Assembly: GCA_947478965.1 (NCBI GenBank)
Contig: CANJXW010000004.1
Span: 1-11,348, forward strand
Reading direction: 5' to 3'
DNA length: 11,348 nucleotides
From: Candidatus Nanopelagicaceae bacterium
GTDB lineage: Bacteria; Actinomycetota; Actinomycetes; Nanopelagicales; Nanopelagicaceae
Every line of letters begins with the position of its first letter. Within the stretch, counting starts at the first letter, position 1. A model generated the notes under the pieces. The model was not told where the DNA came from and did no database searches. It saw nothing but the letters and a program-made list of their open reading frames with translations. Position numbers and translations under genes: made by a program. Below, one piece after another: positions 1 to 7,639 of the stretch.

Positions 1-515
1 TCTGCCGCTGATTTTGCAGCTTCTAAATATGTATGGTGATCGGTATCGATACCAATGCGCATCTTTACTGTGACAGGAATTCCAAATGGCTTTGCTGCCT
101 CAACTGCAGCTTGCACGATAGATGCAAAGAGGCGACGCTTATAAGGAAGGGCCGCTCCCCCGCCTTTACGAGTCACCTTAGGAACAGGGCAACCAAAGTT
201 CATATCGATATGGTCTGCAAGATTTTCTTTTCCGATCATTGTTACCGCTGCACGCATTGTGTGAGGATCAACGCTATAGAGTTGAACAGAACGTGGCCAT
301 TCACCTGCTCCAGGAACAATCATGCGAAGAGTTTCTGGTCGTCGCTCAATCAGTGCGCGCGCAGTAACCATCTCGGAGACAAAGAGTCCTGCACCTTGTT
401 CGCGACAGAGCATGCGAAATGGTGCATTTGTTATTCCAGCCATAGGCGCTAGAACCACGGGTGGATCTATGAGGTGATCACCGCTAGCAAGCGGTAGGCG
501 AAGTGGTGCTAGCAA
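1..515 (-). CDS. dusB: tRNA-dihydrouridine synthase, DusB-like (3' end outside window)
   Basis: This is an FMN-dependent enzyme that reduces uridine to dihydrouridine in tRNA. Only the first 171 codons are present; the gene leaves the window at its left edge. Visible family signatures are the N-terminal FMN-barrel motif APMAGITNAPFR (residues 24-34), SEM near 47-49, the active-site loop DMNFGCPVPKVTRKGGGAAL (residues 104-123) with the proton-donor cysteine at about 109, and VKMRIG near 150-155. The best start is a TTG at 515; it gives the expected short N-terminus before the barrel, and no ATG or GTG lies between it and the motif at a sensible place. The upstream AGAGA is a weak ribosome site. 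It begins 10 nt after the glyS stop codon, so it is probably cotranscribed with glyS. The family call is firm; the B subtype is an inference from overall resemblance. Confidence 0.9.
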   Translation of the reverse strand, partial: MLAPLRLPLASGDHLIDPPVVLAPMAGITNAPFRMLCREQGAGLFVSEMVTARALIERRPETLRMIVPGAGEWPRSVQLYSVDPHTMRAAVTMIGKENLADHIDMNFGCPVPKVTRKGGGAALPYKRRLFASIVQAAVEAAKPFGIPVTVKMRIGIDTDHHTYLEAAKSAA

Positions 516-525
516 CGATATTTCT

Positions 526-1905
526 CTAGCAGCCCAAGAGTCGCGGTGCGAGCCACGCTTCTACCTGATCGAGTGCGATGCGCTCCTGCGCCATAGTGTC
601 ACGATGTCGAATTGTTACCGCTTGATCTTCAAGGGTTTCAAAGTCGATAGTGATACAGAACGGTGTTCCGATCTCATCTTGACGACGATAACGACGACCG
701 ATTGCACCTGAATCATCGAAATCGATATTCCAATTCTTGCGAAGTTGCGCAGCGAGATCGCGAGCCTTTGGTGAAAGATCAGCATTTCGTGAAAGCGGAA
801 GTACTGCAACCTTTACTGGTGCAAGGCGGTAATCGAGTTTAAGAACGGCTCTCTTTTCCATCTCGCCCTTTGCATTAGGTGCTTCGTCTTCTGCAAATGC
901 ATCCATAAGGAAGGTAAGGGTGCAGCGATCTACACCTGCCGCAGGCTCAATAACAAAGGGAGTCCATCGCTCATTTTTCTCTTGATCGAAGTATGAGAGA
1001 TCTTTTCCAGATGCTGCAGAGTGAGCTTTAAGATCGAAATCAGTGCGGTTTGCAATGCCTTCAAGCTCGCCCCATTCGGTGCCTGCAAATTCAAATTTAT
1101 ATTCAATATCGGCTGTGCGCTTTGAATAATGCGACAACTTCTCCTTCGGATGATCGAAGACTCGAAGACGCTCTGGGTTAATTCCAAGATCTTTATACCA
1201 AGCAAGTCGTGTATCAATCCAATATTGGTGCCAATCTTCATCGGTACCTGGCACAACGAAGAATTCCATCTCCATCTGCTCGAATTCGCGAGTGCGGAAG
1301 ATAAAGTTTCCAGGAGTGATTTCATTACGAAATGACTTGCCAATCTGGCCAATACCAAATGGTGGCTTGCGACGTGAAGTTGTCATTACTTGTTCAAAGT
1401 TGATAAAGATTCCCTGCGCAGTTTCTGGGCGAAGATATGCAAGACCTGATTCATCTTCGACTGGTCCAAGGTATGTCTTGAGCAGACCAGAGAAATTCTT
1501 AGGTGTCGTGAACTGACCCTTATTTCCGCATGATGGACAGTTCATATCTGCAAGAGATTCAAGCTTCTTCTTATGCTTTGCTTCATATGCTTCTTCGAGG
1601 TGATCGGCGCGGTAGCGCTTATGGCATGAAGTACATTCGGTGAGCGGATCAGAAAATGTTGCAACGTGTCCAGATGCTTCCCATACTTCGCGAGCCAAGA
1701 TCACGCAGGAATCTAGTCCAACAACATCTTCGCGGCCCATAACCATGGCTTTCCACCACTGGCGCTTTACATTGTTTTTGAGTTCAACGCCCAGTGGGCC
1801 GTAATCCCACGATGCGCGCAATCCGCCGTAAATTTCAGATGAGGGATAGACAAATCCACGTCGCTTTGCGAGTGAGACGATATTTTCTAAACGATCCGTT
1901 GCCAT
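526..1905 (-). CDS. glyS: glycyl-tRNA synthetase, class II alpha2 type
   Basis: This 459-residue cytoplasmic enzyme charges tRNA-Gly with glycine. It is the single-chain dimeric type, not the alpha2beta2 GlyQ/GlyS type. In order there are: the N-terminal catalytic segment ([13 protein letters not shown] and the SWDYGPLG loop, residues 16-39), a four-cysteine zinc-like insertion (Cys91, Cys94, Cys123, Cys126), class II motif 2 ([20 protein letters not shown], residues 191-210), motif 3 ([20 protein letters not shown], residues 318-337) and an anticodon-binding domain from about 365 to the end. The start at 1905 gives the standard N-terminus [17 protein letters not shown] and has GAGGT five nt upstream. 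An in-frame ATG at 1956 would add 17 residues not expected for the family and lies inside a leader hairpin. It precedes dusB and follows an ABM-fold gene after a 102-nt gap. Confidence 0.96.
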   Translation of the reverse strand: MATDRLENIVSLAKRRGFVYPSSEIYGGLRASWDYGPLGVELKNNVKRQWWKAMVMGREDVVGLDSCVILAREVWEASGHVATFSDPLTECTSCHKRYRADHLEEAYEAKHKKKLESLADMNCPSCGNKGQFTTPKNFSGLLKTYLGPVEDESGLAYLRPETAQGIFINFEQVMTTSRRKPPFGIGQIGKSFRNEITPGNFIFRTREFEQMEMEFFVVPGTDEDWHQYWIDTRLAWYKDLGINPERLRVFDHPKEKLSHYSKRTADIEYKFEFAGTEWGELEGIANRTDFDLKAHSAASGKDLSYFDQEKNERWTPFVIEPAAGVDRCTLTFLMDAFAEDEAPNAKGEMEKRAVLKLDYRLAPVKVAVLPLSRNADLSPKARDLAAQLRKNWNIDFDDSGAIGRRYRRQDEIGTPFCITIDFETLEDQAVTIRHRDTMAQERIALDQVEAWLAPRLLGC

Positions 1906-1916
1906 AATGACCTCAT

Positions 1917-1962
1917 CCGGCGAATTAAAGAGCCGGTGGAAAATGGGCTTGCCCATCCGGCT
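1917..1962 (-). promoter_or_regulatory. two mutually exclusive hairpins in the glyS leader
   Basis: Just upstream of glyS, the minus strand carries AGCCGG-ATGGG-CAAG-CCCAT-(6 nt)-CCGGCT (1962 to 1931), a two-tier stem with a one-sided bulge. The CCGG of its last arm can instead pair forward as CCGGC-N10-GCCGG (1936 to 1917). That second stem ends one nt before the GATGAGG segment holding the glyS ribosome binding site. The two cannot form together. The inverted repeats are directly visible; a role in regulation is conjecture. There are no T-box landmarks. Confidence 0.4.
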
Positions 1963-2007
1963 GGCTGTCGGCGAATAGCAACTGGTGTTACTTCCGTAAG
2001 GCGGAGT

Positions 2008-2277
2008 TTACTCGTATGCACCGGGTTCATCTATCGCCTGCGCCAAGAGCGGAATCGCTTCTAACTTAACGCGCGTAGAACTCAAAGCGCGACGGTATGA
2101 GCCGACATTTTCCCAACGGGTAGATAAGACCCAGAGCGTTGGATCATCGAGATTTTGGCCGATCGTCGCATCAATAAATCCGGCAGATTCTGCAAGAGCA
2201 TCTCGGGCAGCTTGAATTTGTCCGGCAAAGGCTGAACTTTGGCCTAATGGAATTGAAAATCGAGCGATAGCGAGCAT
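2008..2277 (-). CDS. small ABM-fold (antibiotic biosynthesis monooxygenase-like) protein
   Basis: An 89-residue soluble protein whose pattern resembles the dimeric alpha/beta ABM fold: a first strand LAIARFSIP, a helix with FAGQIQAARDALAESAG, the strand FIDATIGQNLDDPTLWVLSTRWE, and a C-terminal helix (SYRRALSSTRVKLEAIPLLAQ). Members include haem-degrading and quinone-oxidising enzymes, but many are uncharacterised, so no reaction is assigned. The start at 2277 puts the first strand at the N-terminus. It has no Shine-Dalgarno sequence, but TACGCT lies exactly 6 nt upstream, fitting a leaderless transcript. An alternative ATG at 2325 would place the coding start inside the Zur operator and add an implausible 16-residue extension. 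It is divergent from the ZIP gene and may share zinc control with it. The fold call is moderate. Confidence 0.7.
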   Translation of the reverse strand: MLAIARFSIPLGQSSAFAGQIQAARDALAESAGFIDATIGQNLDDPTLWVLSTRWENVGSYRRALSSTRVKLEAIPLLAQAIDEPGAYE

Positions 2278-2283
2278 GGGATG

Positions 2284-2289
2284 AGCGTA
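2284..2289 (-). promoter_or_regulatory. putative -10 box of the ABM-fold gene (leaderless)
   Basis: TACGCT matches the actinobacterial TAnnnT -10 pattern and ends 6 nt before the ATG at 2277, so the transcript would begin at or beside the start codon. TTGTCA at 2315-2310 resembles a -35 box but sits 20 nt away and lies inside the Zur operator. Confidence 0.45.
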
Positions 2290-2307
2290 ACAGGCGCAAT
2301 TATTGGG

Positions 2308-2326
2308 AATGACAATCATTTTCATT
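2308..2326. promoter_or_regulatory. Zur operator (zinc-responsive palindrome)
   Basis: AATGACAATCATTTTCATT is an interrupted palindrome in which 8 of 9 arm positions pair around a single central base. Its core TGAcAATcATTtTCA matches the Zur box form TGAnAATnATTnTCA that I know from actinobacteria such as Streptomyces, Mycobacterium and Corynebacterium. It lies 20 nt before the ZIP start, over the -35 region, and between the two divergent promoters. The Zur gene itself is the second gene of the plus-strand unit, so autoregulation is likely. Only binding is inferred; the palindrome is seen directly. Confidence 0.82.
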
Positions 2327-2333
2327 TATCTGC

Positions 2334-2339
2334 TACTCT
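2334..2339 (+). promoter_or_regulatory. putative -10 box of the ZIP-zur unit (leaderless)
   Basis: TACTCT fits TAnnnT and ends exactly 6 nt before the ATG at 2346. No purine-rich ribosome site precedes that ATG, so the transcript is probably leaderless. The -35 region (near 2309-2314) falls in the Zur operator, which would give direct repression. Confidence 0.5.
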
Positions 2340-2345
2340 GCCTTT

Positions 2346-3092
2346 ATGAATATTTCAATCCTCTTGGCAGCTGCCACAGCCCTTGCAACCACAGCCGGCG
2401 GATTTCTCGCCATTAGATCAAGGGATCGACTGCATCTCGTACTTGGTCTATCTGCTGGCCTCTTACTTGGCCTTGTCGGATTTGATCTTTTGCCGGAAAT
2501 ATTTGAACTCAATACCAATACCTTTGGAAACGTACCGGTTGTCTCACTTGCACTTGTTGGCGGATTCCTTCTCCTGCACTTTTCAGAACAAATTCTCGGT
2601 TCACATGAGCCAGCAGAATCTGATTATGGTCATGAGCATTCACATGCAACAAATATCGCAGGAACGATGGGCGCCATTGCAATGGGTGGCCATGTCTTTC
2701 TCGATGGAGTTGCACTCGCTCTAGCCTTCCAAGTCAGCAACGCCCTTGGCTTTGCAGTCTTCGTTGCAGTTCTATCTCACGCATTTAGCGATGGCCTTAA
2801 CACTGTTTCGCTTCTTATTAAGAGTGGGCACTGGACAAAGCGTGCGACGTATCTCTTGGGGCTAGATGCAATCATGCGCATCAGTGGTGCAACCCTTGGC
2901 ACATACATCACTATTAGTGATCCATGGTTAGGCGCTTACCTTGCAGCATTTGCAGGATTCCTTATCTATCTCGCAACTTCACATATTTTGCCAGAGGCAC
3001 ATTCTCGTCATCCATCCAAACTTACGATGCTAGCAACAGTCACAGGTGTGCTGACCATGTGGCTCATCGTTGGAAATATTGGAATTAAGTAG
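2346..3092 (+). CDS. ZIP-family divalent metal permease, probable zinc importer
   Basis: A 248-residue integral membrane protein with about eight hydrophobic segments, as in the ZIP family, which moves zinc or related metals into the cytoplasm. The metal-site helices carry HVFLDG (His116, Asp120) and HAFSDG (His145, Asp149); both have Asp where classical ZIP proteins have Glu or Asn-Pro-Glu. A third HILPE (His213 to Glu217) lies in a later helix. The loop after the third segment is rich in His and acidic residues (residues 87-100, with HEHSH), a common metal-collecting feature. It is followed by the Zur gene with little or no gap and preceded by a Zur operator, which strongly favours zinc as substrate. 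Some family members export or carry other metals, so direction and specificity are inferred from context. Confidence 0.88.
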   Translation: MNISILLAAATALATTAGGFLAIRSRDRLHLVLGLSAGLLLGLVGFDLLPEIFELNTNTFGNVPVVSLALVGGFLLLHFSEQILGSHEPAESDYGHEHSHATNIAGTMGAIAMGGHVFLDGVALALAFQVSNALGFAVFVAVLSHAFSDGLNTVSLLIKSGHWTKRATYLLGLDAIMRISGATLGTYITISDPWLGAYLAAFAGFLIYLATSHILPEAHSRHPSKLTMLATVTGVLTMWLIVGNIGIK

Positions 3093-3462
3093 CCCCTTGA
3101 ATAAATCAGCAACGAAAGTCCTTGCAACCCTAGAGCGCGTTGGTGGCTTTGCTAGCGCCCAAGAAGTGTTCCAAAAACTTGAGCGCGATGGCGATCGAAT
3201 CGGGCTGACTACTGTCTATCGTGCCTTGCAAAGTTTGTTATCAGACAAGATTGTTGACGTTCTTCGCAGAGAAGATGGAGAAGCCATTTATCGTCTCTGC
3301 GGAGATCAGCACCATCACCATTTAGTCTGTAAAAACTGCGGTGATACCGTTGAAATCGAAGGTGGCGCCATTGAAAAATGGGCGAAGGTTATGGCCGAAG
3401 AGCATGGATTTCGCGATATCGGCCACACAGCGGAAATCTTTGGTCTCTGTTCAAAATGTTAA
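3070..3462 (+). CDS. zur: Zur-type Fur-family zinc-responsive repressor
   Basis: A 130-residue cytoplasmic DNA-binding repressor. The N-terminal winged helix includes SAQEVFQKLERDGDRIGLTTVYRALQSL (about residues 29-56). The metal-binding half has HHHHLVCKNCG (His81-84, Cys87, Cys90), IGHTAEIFG with His119, and a terminal CSKC (Cys127, Cys130), giving the two CxxC pairs of the structural zinc site. It closely resembles mycobacterial Zur (FurB), and the glyS-zur-uppS-recO neighbourhood is the mycobacterial one. The start is uncertain: TTG at 3070 overlaps the ZIP gene by 23 nt; TTG at 3079 or 3097 would also align with the family, and no strong ribosome site decides. Translation may depend on coupling to the ZIP gene. 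It ends 10 nt from the convergent uppS with no hairpin between them. Confidence 0.9.
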   Translation: MEILELSSPLNKSATKVLATLERVGGFASAQEVFQKLERDGDRIGLTTVYRALQSLLSDKIVDVLRREDGEAIYRLCGDQHHHHLVCKNCGDTVEIEGGAIEKWAKVMAEEHGFRDIGHTAEIFGLCSKC

Positions 3463-3472
3463 AAAACAAAAT

Positions 3473-4186
3473 TTAAGCTTTACCAAACCTGCGATCTCGA
3501 GATGAATACTCTTCAATCGCTTTAAGCAGAGTCTTTCGATTTACATCTGGCCACAGCACATCCATAAAAACAAATTCTGCATATGCTGATTGCCAAGGCA
3601 AGAAATTGCTTGTTCTTTGTTCTCCAGATGTGCGAAGAAATAAATCAACATCGGACATCTTTGGGGAATCTAAATACTTCGCAAATACCTTTTCGGTGAT
3701 CTGATCAATTTTCACTTTGCCGCGCTTTACATCTTGGGCTAGCGCAGTTGCGGCATCAACGATCTCGGCGCGTCCCCCATAGTTGACACACATATTGAGA
3801 GTAAGAACTTTGTTTCTCTTCGTGAGTTCTTGCGCCTCTTCAAGTTCTTTAATAACGCTAACCCAGAGTCGCTTCGGCCGACCAACCCATTGAATTTTTA
3901 CTCCGAGTTCATTCATTTCATCACGGCGGCGGCGCAGAACATCTCGGTTAAAACCCATCAGGAATTTCACTTCTTCAGGTGAGCGCTTCCAATTCTCAGT
4001 CGAAAATGCATATGCACTTATCTCTTTGACACCTAGCTCAATTGCACCTTGTACAACATCAAAGAGAGCTGCTTCACCTGCCTCGTGTCCAGCAGTACGT
4101 GGTAATCCACGCTCTTTTGCCCATCGCCCATTTCCATCCATCACGATTGCAACGTGGTGTGGAATCTTTAACTTTGCTTTACTCAT
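3473..4186 (-). CDS. uppS: isoprenyl (undecaprenyl/decaprenyl) diphosphate synthase, cis type
   Basis: This 237-residue cis-prenyltransferase makes the long-chain polyprenyl diphosphate that becomes the lipid carrier for cell-wall precursors. Signatures are [14 protein letters not shown] (residues 10-23; catalytic Asp17), [12 protein letters not shown] (57-68), NYGGRAE (135-141) and [20 protein letters not shown] (182-201), the usual full-length set. The chain length made cannot be read from the sequence; mycobacterial relatives make decaprenyl products. The ATG at 4186 overlaps the recO stop codon as ATGA and has GGAGAG a few nt upstream, so translation is coupled to recO; a longer start at 4234 inside recO is rejected. 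It is the last gene of a leuA-recO-uppS unit. A U-rich stretch follows the stop, but no stem-loop is visible. Confidence 0.95.
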   Translation of the reverse strand: MSKAKLKIPHHVAIVMDGNGRWAKERGLPRTAGHEAGEAALFDVVQGAIELGVKEISAYAFSTENWKRSPEEVKFLMGFNRDVLRRRRDEMNELGVKIQWVGRPKRLWVSVIKELEEAQELTKRNKVLTLNMCVNYGGRAEIVDAATALAQDVKRGKVKIDQITEKVFAKYLDSPKMSDVDLFLRTSGEQRTSNFLPWQSAYAEFVFMDVLWPDVNRKTLLKAIEEYSSRDRRFGKA

Positions 4187-4914
4187 GCTCTCTCCACCAT
4201 TGGCAAGCTGCGCAGGCCGCGCTCTAGATGCCATTGTAAATAAGCTGCTACGAGACCGCTAGCTTCTCGGCGATATCGGAGCTCACTTGCCTGCGCGCTC
4301 TCCCAATCACCGCTGAGCAAAGCGCCCATGAGGTGCAGTGTTTCTGGAGCAGGAGTTGCGCAAGCAGATGGTCTGCAATCCTGACAGACCGATCCACCTC
4401 CAACGAGTGAGAAATAGCGATGTGGACCTTCTTTTTCACAACGTGAACAAATCGTCATCGATGGCGCATATCCACCTACGGCAAGAGAGCGGAGCAAAAA
4501 GGCATCAAGAATGAGGGATGAGTCGTATCTATTTTCAGACAGGGCCTTCATAGCGCCCACGACTAGTTGGAACTCTTGAAGAGCAGGTTCATGCTCTTGA
4601 GATGTGAAGCGTTCTGCAGTTTCCAAAATTGCCGATGCGATCGTCCAGCGTTGATAGTCATCCGTGAGCGCCTCGCCATAATTCATAATTGCTTCGACTT
4701 GGGTCACTGTGTCAAATGTTCTTCCAACATGTAATTGGATATCAACGTGGCTTCCGGGTTCAAGGCGTGCACCAAATTTAGACATTGTGCGCCGCACGCC
4801 TTTTGCTACTCCACGAATTCGGCCATGTTCACGTGTGAGCATAGTGATGATGCGATCTGCCTCGCCCAATTTATGGGTCCGCAAGATGATTGCTTCATCA
4901 CGGTAAAGGGCCAT
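4183..4914 (-). CDS. recO: DNA repair protein RecO
   Basis: This 243-residue protein works with RecR (and RecF) to load RecA on single-strand-binding-protein-coated DNA during gap repair. The N-terminal OB-fold is recognisable ([19 protein letters not shown], residues 4-22, then [13 protein letters not shown] at 30-42). The helical C-terminal part holds a zinc site with Cys156, Cys159, Cys177 and Cys180. The length is typical. It starts 14 nt after leuA and ends in an ATGA overlap with uppS; recO next to uppS is common in actinobacteria. The ATG at 4914 has no Shine-Dalgarno sequence, but TACCTT lies 7 nt upstream, so a weak internal leaderless promoter is possible alongside readthrough from leuA. 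Confidence 0.95.
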   Translation of the reverse strand: MALYRDEAIILRTHKLGEADRIITMLTREHGRIRGVAKGVRRTMSKFGARLEPGSHVDIQLHVGRTFDTVTQVEAIMNYGEALTDDYQRWTIASAILETAERFTSQEHEPALQEFQLVVGAMKALSENRYDSSLILDAFLLRSLAVGGYAPSMTICSRCEKEGPHRYFSLVGGGSVCQDCRPSACATPAPETLHLMGALLSGDWESAQASELRYRREASGLVAAYLQWHLERGLRSLPMVERA

Positions 4915-4928
4915 ATGGGTAAAGGTAG

Positions 4929-6767
<1,839 letters not shown>

Positions 6768-6773
6768 AGATAA

Positions 6774-6803
6774 ATAATAGCCCGCAGGGCGATGTGCGGG
6801 CAA
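6774..6803 (-). promoter_or_regulatory. putative leuA promoter
   Basis: TATTAT at 6779-6774 is a near-consensus -10 box. TTGCCC at 6803-6798 could be the -35 box with an 18-nt spacer. Predicted transcription starts at the A of the leader-peptide ATG. The promoter overlaps the stem and T-rich tail of the hairpin that follows the heliorhodopsin gene. Confidence 0.55.
6780..6801 (-). terminator. hairpin terminator after the heliorhodopsin gene
   Basis: GCCCGCA (6801-6795), an 8-nt loop, then TGCGGGC (6786-6780) gives a perfect 7-bp GC-rich stem, followed by TATTATTTATCT. It begins 26 nt after the heliorhodopsin stop codon. The tail is T-rich but not a pure T run, so termination may be partial. 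The same bases serve as the leuA -10 region. Confidence 0.55.
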
Positions 6804-6827
6804 GTGCTCAGTATTTAGGATGAATTC

Positions 6828-7592
6828 TTATGAAGGAATCAGCGTATTGGCAAAGATCTGCCAAGCAAGTGCTGACTTAGCGACGAGTGAAAGAGTGATG
6901 TAAGTGCGTTCTCCAACAAGGTAATTGGCCCACTTGCCAACCATCTTGTATTGCAAGAACTGAACAAGTGCGAATGAGTTGAAGAAGAGGAAGATTGTAA
7001 GAACGATGAAATACACAAACGTTGGAGCTTTTGCATTTGATGCGCCACCGATTGCAAATACGTGAAAGACAAGTGCGATCCACGGAACGATGCCTGCGAT
7101 GCATCCGAAGATAAATGGCATCCATCCACCGCTGCCTGGTGTCTCGTATTTTTCTTGAAGCCATCCAAAGAGAATCATTGAAGCGTTCACTCCGAAGATT
7201 GAGATAATTGCTGAAATCTCGCTCACACCAGTTACTTGGGCGATAAGAACGATCATCACTGAAGAGCTAATGGAGTATTCGACCCAGCGGAAATAATTTC
7301 TCTTCGCTGCAAGTCCTGCAAAGTAACGTGGGAAGAACTGTGGGCTAGCGACAATGAAGTGAGCTAGTGCAGATAGGCCTAGGAATACTGCAACGGTGAG
7401 TCCAACGGGGGTATTAAAAAGAACAACTGGTTCGGCGTATGTGCTTCCTGGAGGACCAGACATGTACTTAGCTGTGATCGGGAGAGAGAAATCGCTGCTG
7501 AGGGCTAGAACTGCAGCCATTTGTGCGAAGTGAAAAACGCCCGCAATGATATTGATACGACGAAGGCTCTTGCCAGTTATTTCTTTGCTCAT
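6828..7592 (-). CDS. heliorhodopsin (retinal-binding membrane photoreceptor)
   Basis: A 254-residue seven-helix membrane protein that matches the heliorhodopsin family, recalled from the actinobacterial prototype 48C12 (253 residues). Key residues sit two positions earlier than in 48C12: the retinal Schiff-base Lys239 in SLVAKSALAWQIF, the counterion Glu105 in FRWVEYSISSSVMIVLIAQ, His21 and His78 of the active-site side, and Ser235. Other blocks are FGVNASMILFGWLQEKY (133-149), GCIAGIVPWIALVFHVF (163-179) and FLFFNSFALVQFLQYK (201-216). It lacks the carboxylate triad of proton-pumping rhodopsins. Family members have inverted topology (N-terminus inside), a slow photocycle and no proven pumping. 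The start at 7592 matches the family length; there is no ribosome site, but TACCGT lies 7 nt upstream. It follows glutamine synthetase after 47 nt and precedes a hairpin. No retinal synthesis gene is nearby. Confidence 0.96.
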   Translation of the reverse strand: MSKEITGKSLRRINIIAGVFHFAQMAAVLALSSDFSLPITAKYMSGPPGSTYAEPVVLFNTPVGLTVAVFLGLSALAHFIVASPQFFPRYFAGLAAKRNYFRWVEYSISSSVMIVLIAQVTGVSEISAIISIFGVNASMILFGWLQEKYETPGSGGWMPFIFGCIAGIVPWIALVFHVFAIGGASNAKAPTFVYFIVLTIFLFFNSFALVQFLQYKMVGKWANYLVGERTYITLSLVAKSALAWQIFANTLIPS

Positions 7593-7599
7593 GGTTAAA

Positions 7600-7605
7600 A
7601 CGGTA
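7600..7605 (-). promoter_or_regulatory. possible -10 box for the heliorhodopsin gene (leaderless)
   Basis: TACCGT fits TAnnnT and lies 7 nt before the ATG at 7592, which has no Shine-Dalgarno sequence. No clear -35 box is seen. A short inverted repeat, TCAGG-N5-CCTGA (7620-7606), directly precedes it. The heliorhodopsin gene may therefore have its own start as well as readthrough from glutamine synthetase. Confidence 0.35.
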
Positions 7606-7639
7606 TCAGGGCTAGCCTGATTTACTGCGCTTTTGTGGT

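Noticed and set aside
33..452. Plus-strand open frame over the dusB region
   Set aside because: It is antisense to a clear DusB coding sequence with intact motifs, and its Cys/His-rich protein resembles no family.
1906..2007. T-box riboswitch or glycine riboswitch before glyS
   Set aside because: No T-box core, specifier stem or tandem glycine aptamer features are visible, and the gap is only about 100 nt.
1990..2007. Terminator after the ABM-fold gene
   Set aside because: ACTCCG-CCTTA-CGGAAGT forms only a short bulged stem with no following T tract, so it is too weak to call.
2277..2325. Longer ABM-fold start at 2325
   Set aside because: Its ATG lies within the Zur palindrome, the added residues do not fit the fold, and the ATG at 2277 has a well-placed -10 box.
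6828..7592. Proton-pumping actinorhodopsin or proteorhodopsin
   Set aside because: The Asp-Thr-Asp type pump residues are absent, and the VEYS, VAKSALAWQ and FGVNASMILFGWLQEKY blocks are those of heliorhodopsin.
7606..7620. Terminator or attenuator between glutamine synthetase and heliorhodopsin
   Set aside because: TCAGG-N5-CCTGA is only 5 bp, and the next T run is short and several nt away; it could equally be an operator or chance.
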